Part shown: piece by piece, positions 1 to 8,070 of the stretch
How the letters are laid out: the number at the start of each line of letters is the position of its first letter
Position numbering within the stretch: the first letter of the stretch is position 1
Source of the DNA: Micrococcales bacterium
GTDB lineage: Bacteria; Actinomycetota; Actinomycetes; S36-B12; UBA5976
Length of the DNA: 12,020 nt
Assembly: GCA_024640585.1 (NCBI GenBank)
Contig: JAHEEQ010000037.1
Location: forward strand, 1 to 12,020
Reading direction: 5' to 3'
Notes under the pieces: model-generated
Databases searched by the model: none
What the model was told of the DNA's origin: nothing
Seen by the model: the letters and a program-made list of their open reading frames with translations, nothing else
Position numbers and translations under genes: made by a program

Positions 1-1142
<1,142 letters not shown>

Positions 1143-1197
1143 TCAAACATTGGCAAGCACCCGTTGGTCTTGCGGCGGAAGTTTACCGAGCCTGCTC

Positions 1198-1234
1198 AAA
1201 AACAAACAGCGACACAGTCACCTGTGCCGCTGTT
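1198..1234 (-). terminator. Intrinsic terminator after pstS
   Basis: On the minus strand a 13-bp stem (1222-1234 with 1205-1217) closes on a GTGA loop, a GNRA-type tetraloop, and is followed by TGTTTTTG. The eighth pair is G-U only in minus-strand RNA and is an A-C mismatch in plus-strand RNA, so the orientation is clear. It lies 17 nt after the pstS stop codon and insulates purA from phosphate-regulated transcription. Confidence 0.88.
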
Positions 1235-1251
1235 CGCTGTGTTACTTGGAT

Positions 1252-2316
1252 TTAGTCGTGAATTGCGTCTGCAAGTTCAAGCGCCTTGGTCTTTAGTTGA
1301 CCTGCGATTGGTGCATAGCCGAGAGACTTACCGTTGTTTGGACCGCAAGTATTTAGAAGGTACTTAACGAATCCTTCAACTGCTTCGGCCTTTGCTGAAG
1401 ATGCGCCACGATCTGCAATTGCATATGTAAGCAATGACGCTTGGTATGCACCAGCAATTTCTTTAGTGAAATCAAGCGTGACTGCACCAGTTGAGGAGTT
1501 GAATGATGCGCGACCATAGAACTCTTGCAAGAACTTGGAAGCAGCTGCAGAGCTAGGAGCAATGAATTCACCCTTTGCATTCTTCAATTTTGCGACTGTA
1601 ACTTTTGGCTTACCCTTTGAATCAACAGAGTCAGAAAGGTCGGCATAACCAAGTGTGTAAGAAGTGTTCTTAACTGAAGTTACGAGTGCTTGTGAAGTTG
1701 CAGCGCCAATTGCACCTGCAGGCATACGACCAGCTGGGTTGCCTGAAGCGATTGTGCCGTTCTTTGCCTTGGTCCAAATACTTGGAACATTTTGACGTAG
1801 GTAATCGGTTAGGTTTTCTGAGGTACCTGAGCTTGCAGAGCGGTATACAACACGAATTGATTTGTTTGGAAGTTTTGATTTAATTGCAGCATCTTGCAAT
1901 TTCTTAATTGCTGCGTCATTCCACTTGGTGATTTTTCCAGAAAGGATTTTGGCAAGTGTAGTTGCATCAAGTTTTAGTTTTGCATTTGCAATACCTGGAA
2001 TGTTGTACATGATTGCGATTGGGCCACCAACAACTGGGATGTAACGATAGGTACGTCCAGTTGAAATTGTTGATGCAGCGTCAGATGCGCCGAAATCAAC
2101 AGTGCTTGCGCCAAATGCGCTACGACCAACGCCAGAACCTTGGCTGATGTAGGTGATGTTGTAATCATTTTGTTTTGTTGAACATTCGGTAATGAATTTG
2201 TAGGCAAAAGATGAGCCAGTGCCTTTAAGACTTGTAACGGCAAAAGCAGGTCCAGCTAGGAAGGTGGTAACTGCAATAGCAGCAGCAACAAATGCTGCAA
2301 GCAAGCGCTTTGGCAT
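1252..2316 (-). CDS. pstS: Phosphate ABC transporter substrate-binding protein PstS
   Basis: PstS captures inorganic phosphate outside the membrane and delivers it to the PstC/PstA channel. The 354-residue protein begins with a Sec-type signal peptide (MPKR, a hydrophobic stretch at about 5-21, probable cleavage after AFA at residue 26). Binding-site segments typical of the family follow: GTGSSF at 32-37, QGSGVGR at 59-65, DFGASD at 74-79 and SASSGTSENL at 160-169. An upstream in-frame ATG at 2379 would add 21 polar residues ahead of the signal peptide. I chose 2316 because AAAGGAAA (2321-2328) lies just before it and the signal peptide then starts properly. No lipobox cysteine is visible; the only cysteines are C45 and C324, which might form a disulfide. 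The gene lies alone after pstCAB, between two terminators, with a candidate PHO box upstream. Confidence 0.95.
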   Translation of the reverse strand: MPKRLLAAFVAAAIAVTTFLAGPAFAVTSLKGTGSSFAYKFITECSTKQNDYNITYISQGSGVGRSAFGASTVDFGASDAASTISTGRTYRYIPVVGGPIAIMYNIPGIANAKLKLDATTLAKILSGKITKWNDAAIKKLQDAAIKSKLPNKSIRVVYRSASSGTSENLTDYLRQNVPSIWTKAKNGTIASGNPAGRMPAGAIGAATSQALVTSVKNTSYTLGYADLSDSVDSKGKPKVTVAKLKNAKGEFIAPSSAAASKFLQEFYGRASFNSSTGAVTLDFTKEIAGAYQASLLTYAIADRGASSAKAEAVEGFVKYLLNTCGPNNGKSLGYAPIAGQLKTKALELADAIHD

Positions 2317-2402
2317 GCTATTTCCTTTCGTGTAGTTGTGAGTGATCAGCTTCTGCTTTTCTACGGTGTCCCACAACATGCCTCGGACAATAGAGAAACA
2401 AA

Positions 2403-2445
2403 TAAAACAAACCTCCGCGTCTAGTAGAAGCGGAGGTTTGTTTTA
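2403..2445. terminator. Strong terminator between pstB and pstS
   Basis: A near-perfect 16-bp inverted repeat (2403-2418 with 2430-2445) has an 11-nt loop at 2419-2429. The arms carry A-rich and T-rich ends around a CCTCCGC/GCGGAGG core, so U-rich tails would form on both strands. In the minus direction it follows the pstB stop by about 29 nt and should end the pstCAB transcript. The loop contains TACTAG on the minus strand (2421-2426), a possible -10 element for pstS. Confidence 0.9.
2421..2426 (-). promoter_or_regulatory. Possible -10 element of the pstS promoter, inside the terminator loop
   Basis: The minus strand reads TACTAG here, 19 nt after the end of the promoter-proximal GTTCACC heptamer. 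Transcription would start near 2413-2415, within the 3' arm of the terminator hairpin, leaving a leader of roughly 100 nt before the pstS ATG. I found no better -35/-10 pair between the hairpin and pstS. This is a weak hexamer match supported mainly by position. Confidence 0.35.
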
Positions 2446-2463
2446 GGTGAACTTTTGGTGAAG
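2446..2463 (-). promoter_or_regulatory. Candidate PHO box (PhoP-type response regulator site) upstream of pstS
   Basis: On the minus strand two heptamers, CTTCACC and GTTCACC, are separated by AAAA, giving an exact 11-nt period (2457-2463 and 2446-2452). A weaker third unit, ACAAACC (2435-2441), continues the period into the terminator stem. GTTCACC-like heptamers at 11-nt spacing are the known PhoP recognition pattern in Streptomyces. The site lies between the pstB stop and pstS and matches the box before pstC. Confidence 0.75.
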
Positions 2464-2473
2464 TATTTTCAGG

Positions 2474-3277
2474 TTACCCGAATCGACCATGAACATAGTC
2501 ATCGGTGCGCTGGTCTTGAGGGCTGTGGAAAATGTCGTGAGTCAATCCACTTTCGACTACGTGGCCAGGTCGACCGTCCTCAGACAAGAAAAATGCTGTG
2601 TAGTCGCTCACGCGAAGTGCCTGTTGCATGTTATGCGTAACAATGACAATTGTGACCGATTCACGCAATTCTTTGATGGTCTCTTCGATGCGACGGGTTG
2701 AACCTGGGTCCAACGCTGAGCAAGGCTCGTCCATGAGAAGTATTTGTGGCTTCAAAACTAGGGATCGAGCTATACAAAGGCGCTGCTGTTGACCTCCAGA
2801 AAGTGACCCTGCACTTGTCTTGAGACGATCCTTTACCTCATCCCAAAGGCCGGCTTTGCGAAGTGAGTCTTCCAGTATGAAATCAGCATCTTCAACTTTG
2901 CGCTTGGCAAGTTTCAAACCAGCTAACACATTGTCACCAATTGACATGGATGGGAATGGATTTGGCTTTTGAAAAACCATACCGACCTTTAAGCGCACAT
3001 CAACTGGGTCAACATGAGGCGCATAGATATCTTCATTGTCCAACATCACATGACCAGCAAGTTTCGCACTTGGAATTAATTCATGCATTCGATTCAAAGT
3101 TCGAATGAAAGTAGATTTACCGCAACCGGAGGGTCCAATTAGTGCTGTGACGGTGTTGGTTGGAAACTCGAGGTTTACATTCGCCAAGACTTGGCGATCA
3201 CCAAACCAGACATTTATATCCTTAGTCTTCATCGCATTTTGTGAATTGGCTTCGAATTCAAAGTCTTCTGAACTCAT
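2474..3277 (-). CDS. pstB: Phosphate ABC transporter ATPase PstB
   Basis: PstB is the cytoplasmic ATPase that powers phosphate import through PstC/PstA. At 267 residues it has the usual family length. In order it shows Walker [10 protein letters not shown] at 48-56, a Q-loop with the PstB-typical VFQKPNPFP at 101-109, the ABC signature LSGGQQQR at 159-166, Walker B ILLMDEP at 179-185 and the switch histidine H215. The C-terminal DDYVHGRFG resembles the usual PstB ending. AGAGGAAAAG stands directly before the ATG. The gene follows pstA with an 8-nt gap and is the last gene of the pstCAB unit, with a terminator about 29 nt downstream. phoU does not follow it here, although in many bacteria it does. 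Confidence 0.97.
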   Translation of the reverse strand: MSSEDFEFEANSQNAMKTKDINVWFGDRQVLANVNLEFPTNTVTALIGPSGCGKSTFIRTLNRMHELIPSAKLAGHVMLDNEDIYAPHVDPVDVRLKVGMVFQKPNPFPSMSIGDNVLAGLKLAKRKVEDADFILEDSLRKAGLWDEVKDRLKTSAGSLSGGQQQRLCIARSLVLKPQILLMDEPCSALDPGSTRRIEETIKELRESVTIVIVTHNMQQALRVSDYTAFFLSEDGRPGHVVESGLTHDIFHSPQDQRTDDYVHGRFG

Positions 3278-3285
3278 CTTTTCCT

Positions 3286-4341
3286 CTAGTTTCTCTTCAT
3301 TCGGTCAGCCACAATTCGAGCTGAGGTAAACAAAACTGTGATTGCAATTAACAGAACGAAAGTTGCAAACCAAGCGCGAGCCATGTCGTTGTCTCCACCT
3401 AGCAACATTTGTGTAAATACGAAACTCGGAAGTGCAGACATGGATTCTGAAAACGGATTAACATTTAAAACGTTGTTGCCAAATGCAGTTAAGAGCAGCG
3501 GTGCGGTTTCGCCCGCGACGCGAGCAACTCCCAATATTGCTGATGTGATCAAACCGCTCTTTGCTGCCGGTAAGACAACCATGCGAACTGTGCGCCATTG
3601 AGTTCCACCTAGTGCCAAAGCCGCAGTGCGCAGATCATCTGGAATTAGTCGCAGAATTTCTTCAGCTGTGCGCGCCACGGTTGGCAACATCAGGATTGAA
3701 AGCGCCAGTGCACCAGCAAATCCCGAATATTGCAAGATTCCACTAACAATCAGTGCTGAATAAATAAACAAACCTGCAACAATCGAAGGCACACCTGACA
3801 TTGCTTGAACGAAGAAGCGAACGAACGGAGTTAGTTTTCCACGTACTTCGGTCACATAAAGTGCTGCCAGAATTCCAATTGGAACTGAAATCAGCGTTGC
3901 AATGCCGACCATAATTATCGATCCAACTATTGCATGGCCAAGTCCACCTTTATTGAGTGAAGCATCTGCCCCAACTTTGGCAGCATCGCTAAACAGCAAA
4001 TTCAAATGCGAAAGACCAACAATTCCATTTGAAATAACCGGCCAAAGCACGGTTGCAACAAACGATACAAATACGAAAATTGTCGCACCTACAAATACTT
4101 CTAAGAATGCATTTGCATACGACTTCTTTTTCTTGCCATATTTAGCAAGTAAAGCGGCCGAGATAATGTGGAAACCAAGCCATGTCAGACAAAAACCAGT
4201 AAAACCAGCCATCGGTGAAAGCGCAGTAAATAGCAGCGCAAGAATTGGTGTACCAAAATGCGTTCCAATTTGCTGCATTCGATATTGCGAATCAACGATT
4301 TTCCAAGGCTGAGTTGGGGTATCAGAAAGTAATTGACTCAT
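3286..4341 (-). CDS. pstA: Phosphate ABC transporter permease PstA
   Basis: PstA is one of the two membrane subunits forming the phosphate channel. The 351-residue protein carries the permease (EAA) loop at about 238-265 ([16 protein letters not shown], then [10 protein letters not shown]), followed by [13 protein letters not shown], a PstA hallmark. Hydrophobic segments lie at roughly 31-48, 49-66, 80-103, 134-164, 176-200, 205-222, 262-285 and 325-343. That is about two more than the six core helices of E. coli PstA (296 residues); the extra pair is the N-terminal 30-66 region, followed by a lysine-rich loop at 67-73. The ATG overlaps the pstC stop codon in an ATGA, so translation is probably coupled. 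Confidence 0.96.
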   Translation of the reverse strand: MSQLLSDTPTQPWKIVDSQYRMQQIGTHFGTPILALLFTALSPMAGFTGFCLTWLGFHIISAALLAKYGKKKKSYANAFLEVFVGATIFVFVSFVATVLWPVISNGIVGLSHLNLLFSDAAKVGADASLNKGGLGHAIVGSIIMVGIATLISVPIGILAALYVTEVRGKLTPFVRFFVQAMSGVPSIVAGLFIYSALIVSGILQYSGFAGALALSILMLPTVARTAEEILRLIPDDLRTAALALGGTQWRTVRMVVLPAAKSGLITSAILGVARVAGETAPLLLTAFGNNVLNVNPFSESMSALPSFVFTQMLLGGDNDMARAWFATFVLLIAITVLFTSARIVADRMKRN

Positions 4342-5339
4342 TTTTTCGTCCGATTAGTAGAAGAAACTATTGCAGTTGCAACTGCATTTGCAGCGAGTGT
4401 TATCAAGAAAAGTGCAAGGCCGGCACCAAAAAGAGCGCTGAGTTCTAATGGTTGCGCCTCACCGAATCTAGAGACAATTAAAGATGCGACAGATCCGCCG
4501 GTGCTTTCAAGGATTCGAATCCAGTTGATGTCGTCAAAGAATAATTGCAAAACAAAGAACACTGCAATGGTTTCGCCAAGAGCTCGACCGAGGCCAAGCA
4601 TTGCTCCGCCTGTGATGCCACTCTTACTAAAAGGCAATACAACATTTCGAATCATGGTCCACCGACTAGCACCAAGCGCTTGAGCTCCGGAAATTAGTTC
4701 TGATGGAACTGACGCAAATATTTCTCGAGACACCGCCGCAATAATCGGAGTAATCATGATTGCAAGAACCAATCCAGCCATAAACGGTGATTGTTCAAAA
4801 CCTTCAAACTCAACTTTGAAAAATGGAATGAAACCAAGATGCGTATTCAGCCATTTCGCCCAAAGTGCACCATGTTGCATGAGCACAAAGAAACCCCAAA
4901 GTCCAAACACAATGGATGGAATAGCTGCAACTAAGTCAACGAAAACTGTAAACGCAAATGCAATTTTCTTTGGCAAAAAATAAGTTGCCGCTAGTGCGAT
5001 GCCGATTGCCATTGGAATTGCAATCGCAACAGCAATGATTGCTATAAGAAGCGAACCCCAAAGCATTGGTGCAAGACCAAATGTTGGAGGGTCGATTGAA
5101 CCTTCAGATACTAGAAGTCCATCACCTGCATACCAGGAACTGCCAGTAAAGAAACTCAATCCAAATGCACGTAACACTGGCGCCGCAGATGCAGCTAGAT
5201 AACCGAAAATTCCAGAAAGTAAAACAAATGCGGCTAATCCACCAGCAATCAATATGCCGCGAAAAACTTTGTCAGATCCTTGTCGAATCACATGAATCGT
5301 GCGAGGGACAATATTCTCGGTTTCGGGCGCCAAAGACAT
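4338..5339 (-). CDS. pstC: Phosphate ABC transporter permease PstC
   Basis: PstC is the partner permease of PstA. From the ATG at 5339 it is 333 residues, with a first membrane helix at about 27-50, helices across the rest of the protein, and an EAA loop at about 217-244 (SGAQALGASRWTMIRN, then VVLPFSKSG) followed by GRALGETIAV. The frame stays open to a TTG at 5396, which would add 19 residues. I prefer the ATG because the candidate -10 (5384-5389) and PHO box (5405-5422) place the transcription start near 5377, inside that extension, and no ribosome binding site precedes the TTG. The site before the ATG is also weak (GAAAAG, 13 nt upstream), so the start is not certain. It is the first gene of pstC-pstA-pstB and its TGA overlaps the pstA ATG. 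Confidence 0.95.
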   Translation of the reverse strand: MSLAPETENIVPRTIHVIRQGSDKVFRGILIAGGLAAFVLLSGIFGYLAASAAPVLRAFGLSFFTGSSWYAGDGLLVSEGSIDPPTFGLAPMLWGSLLIAIIAVAIAIPMAIGIALAATYFLPKKIAFAFTVFVDLVAAIPSIVFGLWGFFVLMQHGALWAKWLNTHLGFIPFFKVEFEGFEQSPFMAGLVLAIMITPIIAAVSREIFASVPSELISGAQALGASRWTMIRNVVLPFSKSGITGGAMLGLGRALGETIAVFFVLQLFFDDINWIRILESTGGSVASLIVSRFGEAQPLELSALFGAGLALFLITLAANAVATAIVSSTNRTKK

Positions 5340-5383
5340 GCCTGAAGTTTGGCTTTTCAAGTTGTCGGTAAATGGTTTGAAAG

Positions 5384-5389
5384 GTAATA
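5384..5389 (-). promoter_or_regulatory. Possible -10 element of the pstCAB promoter
   Basis: The minus strand reads TATTAC, beginning 15 nt after the end of the promoter-proximal PHO heptamer GTTTACC. Transcription would start near 5377, leaving a leader of about 38 nt before the ATG at 5339. The same bases also form part of a weaker GTTTACC-like unit (TATTACC) in phase with the 11-nt period, so the assignment is ambiguous. Confidence 0.4.
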
Positions 5390-5404
5390 AAGGCAAGAAT
5401 TCAA

Positions 5405-5422
5405 GGTAAACATCAGGTGAAC
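5405..5422 (-). promoter_or_regulatory. Candidate PHO box upstream of pstCAB
   Basis: The minus strand carries GTTCACC (5416-5422) and GTTTACC (5405-5411) separated by TGAT, an exact 11-nt period. A further unit, TATTACC (5383-5389), lies two periods on. The site directly follows the phoX terminator and precedes pstC, where phosphate-starvation control of the transporter is expected. Binding by a PhoP-type regulator is inferred from the known Streptomyces pattern. Confidence 0.8.
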
Positions 5423-5427
5423 AGAAC

Positions 5428-5469
5428 TAAAAAGAGGCTGGTGGGCGCGCAGAGCACCCACCAGCCTCT
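5428..5469 (-). terminator. Intrinsic terminator after the phoX-like gene
   Basis: A perfect 13-bp GC-rich stem (5433-5445 with 5457-5469) with an 11-nt loop is followed on the minus strand by a run of five T. It starts 12 nt after the phoX-like stop codon. It separates the phosphatase gene from pstCAB, so the two are distinct transcription units. Confidence 0.92.
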
Positions 5470-5481
5470 CCTATGAAGGGA

Positions 5482-7944
5482 TTAAATAACTGGGCTAAAA
5501 AGCGCGTCCCAGTCTGTAATCTTCAAGGTGTAAAGACCGCCACCTTCGAAGATTGTGCTCTTGATCGCAAGATCGGCATCGGTTGATGAAACCTTTGCTT
5601 TCGCATTTGCACTCAAGCCTGAGTTACCAACATTCAAGTCACCATTCAGCGTCACAGTATTTTTAACTGTAACTGTGAATGTGTCAGTGTCCGGATTAAC
5701 GGCTGTTACTGAGTAAGTTCCGTTAACTTCCTTTGTTCCACCGTAAATCGTGACGATGTCATTGGCTGCCAAATCGCCAGTGTCAGTAACTGAAACTGTC
5801 ATCGTGGTTGCAGATGTAACGTGATTGATGTTGGTGATTGTGTAATCAGTTGTCTCTACCAAGTCTGGGCGGAAGATAGCTACCGCACGGGCCTTTAGTG
5901 GGTCGGAAGCGAATGAGTTACCGCTACCGTCCTTTGAAACAGGATGTACCTGCGCATTGAACATAAAGTAAGAAGCACCATCATTCAATTTGAAGTATTT
6001 AGTCGCATCAAAGATGCCGCTAGATTCTTCATCATTTGTCAGGTAGGTATCAACGCTGTCTGGATTGAAAAGTGTTGAATCAAATTGCGCAACACTCACA
6101 AGTTTCTGATCTGACAAGCGCAAGGCGAGTAGACGAGCAATGTGATTGTTTGCACCTGGATCTTCTTGGATCATGACGAAGCGGCCATCAGCACTGAATG
6201 AAATGTTGTCAGGCTTATTCAGCTTGATCGCACTGTCATTGTATGGAGCTTCGGTTCCATCAAGAATCAATTCAAGATTTGCACCAAGTTCTGGATGCGC
6301 AACATCAACGAAAGTTAGCTTCCAAAGTCCGCCACCATCGCGTCCTGCTACATCTCCGACACCTGCGAAGCCTGAGCCAGCGGTGATTGAATCTGATTGG
6401 GTTGTGATGAAGAACAACTCATTTGCGTTTGCAGGGTTGAACGACAAGTCCTCAACTCGAGCAAACACGGTTCCACGTAGTTGTGCTAATGCTTGTTGAG
6501 CATCGCCAGCCATATCCGTTGGAATTCCCTTGAATTCAACATCCAAGATTTCATGAGCGGTTCCGCCAGTTGATGAAAAGGCATTTCCGGTTTGCTTAAC
6601 TGTGAAAACTGTTGTTGAGCCGGTTGGAACGCCAGTCACTACGTAGCGACCAGTCAATCCACTAACGCCATCGAATGCAACAGTGTCACCTTCAATTAAG
6701 TTGTGAGCAGCACTTGCGGTAACCACAACTTGGTTTACGCCGATTGCTACGCCACCTAGTGTGTAGTTGGTCTCAGCCAAGTTGTCCAAATCAACACCGA
6801 AAGTGAATGCAGTGGTTGAACCAACAGCAGAAACAGTTGCTGATCCATTAATTCCTGACAAATCAATTGTCACGGAGTTTGCATCAGTAACTGAACCAAA
6901 TCCGCTCAGTGTGACTTTGTCACCAATCTTGACGTTGTGAACTGCAGCTGTCGTGATTGTCAATTGACCTTCTACGATTTTTACTTTGGCTGTAGCAACT
7001 GGAGCTGCACCCTTGATGGCAGAAACAATTGTCTTGTCAGCCATAGCGGTGCGAACGTTGAAATCATTTGCGATTGTGGTGCCTGAGTTAAGCACGCGAG
7101 TTACATAGCGCAAACCATTTGTGAGTCCTGCTCGCTTGTACCAAGGTCCTGTCTTGGTCTTGGTTCCTTTGTAAACAAACAATTGGCTTGAGGTTGATTC
7201 ACCATCTTCACCGAGAACTGCAACAGTGCTCTTCTTAGTTGTTTTCACATCCGCAATGCCAATGTTTTCGGCTGCACCCAAGCCAAGAGCTGGAAGTTGA
7301 ACAAGTTGCTTTGTATTTACATTCAATCCAAAAGCACGTGATTCGTCAGAACCTTCTTCACCAGTTAGAAAAACTGTGTCTTTGGTGCCGTACTTGGCTT
7401 TCTTAGTTTTGAAGAACAAGCCACCTGCATCGATCAAAGTTGCTGAACAGAAACGGTTCAAAGCTTTTGAATGATTTGGGGTGTTGTATGCATCCACGTT
7501 TGGGGCATCAATTGGCGCTTCAGGATTCTTTCCATATTTACCAGTTGTGTAGTCATACCAAACTGCATTCTTGATCGCATTTGAAATCTTGATGACTTCA
7601 CCCGTAGATGGGTTGAATTTGATGGCGGTTACGTTTGAACCAAATCCACCGTATTGACGCTCAATTGTCGAAATGAAAGAGTCAGAAGCTGACAATTCAT
7701 GATTTACGAAGATTGTGATGGTGCCGTCGCTGTTGCGAACCGCTCCCATTCCGTCTGGGACACCTTCCCAGGTAAGACCGTATTGGTCACCAGCAGCCAA
7801 AACCTGATTGATAGTTGCTGCACTATTTGTTGATTCCATGTAGGTCAAAGCATCGTCAGCCATTGCTGGATTGACGGTTAACGCACTAACAACTGCAGCA
7901 ACAACTGCAATTTTTCCTAGTGCAGAACGCTTACGAAGCGCCAT
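5482..7944 (-). CDS. phoX: Secreted PhoX-type (DUF839) alkaline phosphatase-like protein with inserted beta modules
   Basis: PhoX enzymes are extracellular calcium/iron alkaline phosphatases that release phosphate from organic esters. This 820-residue protein starts with a Sec-type signal peptide (MALRKRS, hydrophobic core at about 11-22, probable cleavage after AMA at residue 29). No twin-arginine motif is visible, although many PhoX proteins use that pathway. PhoX-like segments include GVPDGMGAV at 61-69, VNHE at 80-83, FCSATL at 165-170 (C166 possibly matching the iron-ligand cysteine), GEEGSDE at 195-201, EDLSFNP at 498-504, and PDNISFSADGRF at 578-589 followed by MIQED. Three related beta-rich modules (about 318-395, 396-468 and 698-770) interrupt or extend this propeller fold and explain the length. 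A candidate PHO box lies upstream and pstCAB downstream, which supports a role in phosphate scavenging. Enzyme activity is inferred; a phytase-like or inactive DUF839 protein is the alternative. Confidence 0.85.
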   Translation of the reverse strand: MALRKRSALGKIAVVAAVVSALTVNPAMADDALTYMESTNSAATINQVLAAGDQYGLTWEGVPDGMGAVRNSDGTITIFVNHELSASDSFISTIERQYGGFGSNVTAIKFNPSTGEVIKISNAIKNAVWYDYTTGKYGKNPEAPIDAPNVDAYNTPNHSKALNRFCSATLIDAGGLFFKTKKAKYGTKDTVFLTGEEGSDESRAFGLNVNTKQLVQLPALGLGAAENIGIADVKTTKKSTVAVLGEDGESTSSQLFVYKGTKTKTGPWYKRAGLTNGLRYVTRVLNSGTTIANDFNVRTAMADKTIVSAIKGAAPVATAKVKIVEGQLTITTAAVHNVKIGDKVTLSGFGSVTDANSVTIDLSGINGSATVSAVGSTTAFTFGVDLDNLAETNYTLGGVAIGVNQVVVTASAAHNLIEGDTVAFDGVSGLTGRYVVTGVPTGSTTVFTVKQTGNAFSSTGGTAHEILDVEFKGIPTDMAGDAQQALAQLRGTVFARVEDLSFNPANANELFFITTQSDSITAGSGFAGVGDVAGRDGGGLWKLTFVDVAHPELGANLELILDGTEAPYNDSAIKLNKPDNISFSADGRFVMIQEDPGANNHIARLLALRLSDQKLVSVAQFDSTLFNPDSVDTYLTNDEESSGIFDATKYFKLNDGASYFMFNAQVHPVSKDGSGNSFASDPLKARAVAIFRPDLVETTDYTITNINHVTSATTMTVSVTDTGDLAANDIVTIYGGTKEVNGTYSVTAVNPDTDTFTVTVKNTVTLNGDLNVGNSGLSANAKAKVSSTDADLAIKSTIFEGGGLYTLKITDWDALFSPVI
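5635..5853 (-). other. Beta-rich module 3 within the PhoX-like protein (residues about 698-770)
   Basis: This module lies near the C-terminus. It shows MTVSVTDTGDLAANDIVTI, then VNGTYSVTAV, then DTFTVTV. The VNGTYSVTAV segment is the clearest match to modules I recall from phage tail and other structural proteins. It interrupts the protein between the RAVAIFRPD segment and the final GGGLYTLKI strand. Confidence 0.55.
6541..6759 (-). other. Beta-rich module 2 within the PhoX-like protein (residues about 396-468)
   Basis: This module is tandem to module 1. It shows VVVTASAAHNLIEGDTVAF, then TGRYVVTGV, then TTVFTV. The AHN..(E/K)GD.V core is shared with module 1 at the protein level. The copies are too diverged to be a recent DNA duplication. 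Confidence 0.6.
6760..6993 (-). other. Beta-rich module 1 within the PhoX-like protein (residues about 318-395)
   Basis: This segment holds the pattern TITTAAVHNVKIGDKVTLSG, then INGSATVSAV, then TTAFTF. It shares with modules 2 and 3 the layout of a Thr/Val strand, a short turn ending in (G/N)D, a V-x-(hydrophobic) strand, a Gly turn, a V-(T/S)-x-V strand and a T-x-F-T end. Boundaries are approximate. It interrupts the PhoX core between propeller segments and is directly followed by module 2. Confidence 0.6.
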
Positions 7945-8002
7945 AATAGAGAGATCCTCTCGCTAAACCCATTGTTGGGATGGCGCAAGATTGGCATTCC
8001 TT

Positions 8003-8020
8003 GGTTAACGAAAGGCAAAC
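8003..8020 (-). promoter_or_regulatory. Candidate PHO box upstream of the phoX-like gene
   Basis: The minus strand reads GTTTGCC (8014-8020), TTTC, GTTAACC (8003-8009), again an exact 11-nt period. It matches the consensus less well than the boxes before pstC and pstS, and I could not place a convincing -10 downstream. It lies about 60 nt before the ATG of the phosphatase gene, in the 134-nt gap between that ATG and the fba terminator stem. Confidence 0.6.
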
Positions 8021-8070
8021 TTAATTTGATTTCCAAGTGCCAAATTGGACAATAGTTAAAGTGCAAAGGT

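Noticed and set aside
1181..1187. GTTTACC on the plus strand upstream of purA.
   Set aside because: Single copy in the opposite orientation to purA; no repeat.
2317..2379. Upstream ATG start for pstS.
   Set aside because: It would put 21 polar residues before a clean signal peptide; the ATG at 2316 has its own ribosome binding site.
3902..4312. 136-codon plus-strand frame opposite pstA.
   Set aside because: It is an antisense shadow of a well-conserved permease gene, with no start signal and no recognisable domain.
5340..5396. TTG start at 5396 for pstC.
   Set aside because: There is no ribosome binding site before it, and the candidate promoter would start transcription within this stretch. 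The ATG at 5339 fits better, though not decisively.
7858..7944. Twin-arginine export signal for the PhoX-like protein.
   Set aside because: The N-terminus reads MALRKRSALGK; there is no adjacent arginine pair in the required motif, so a Sec signal is more likely.
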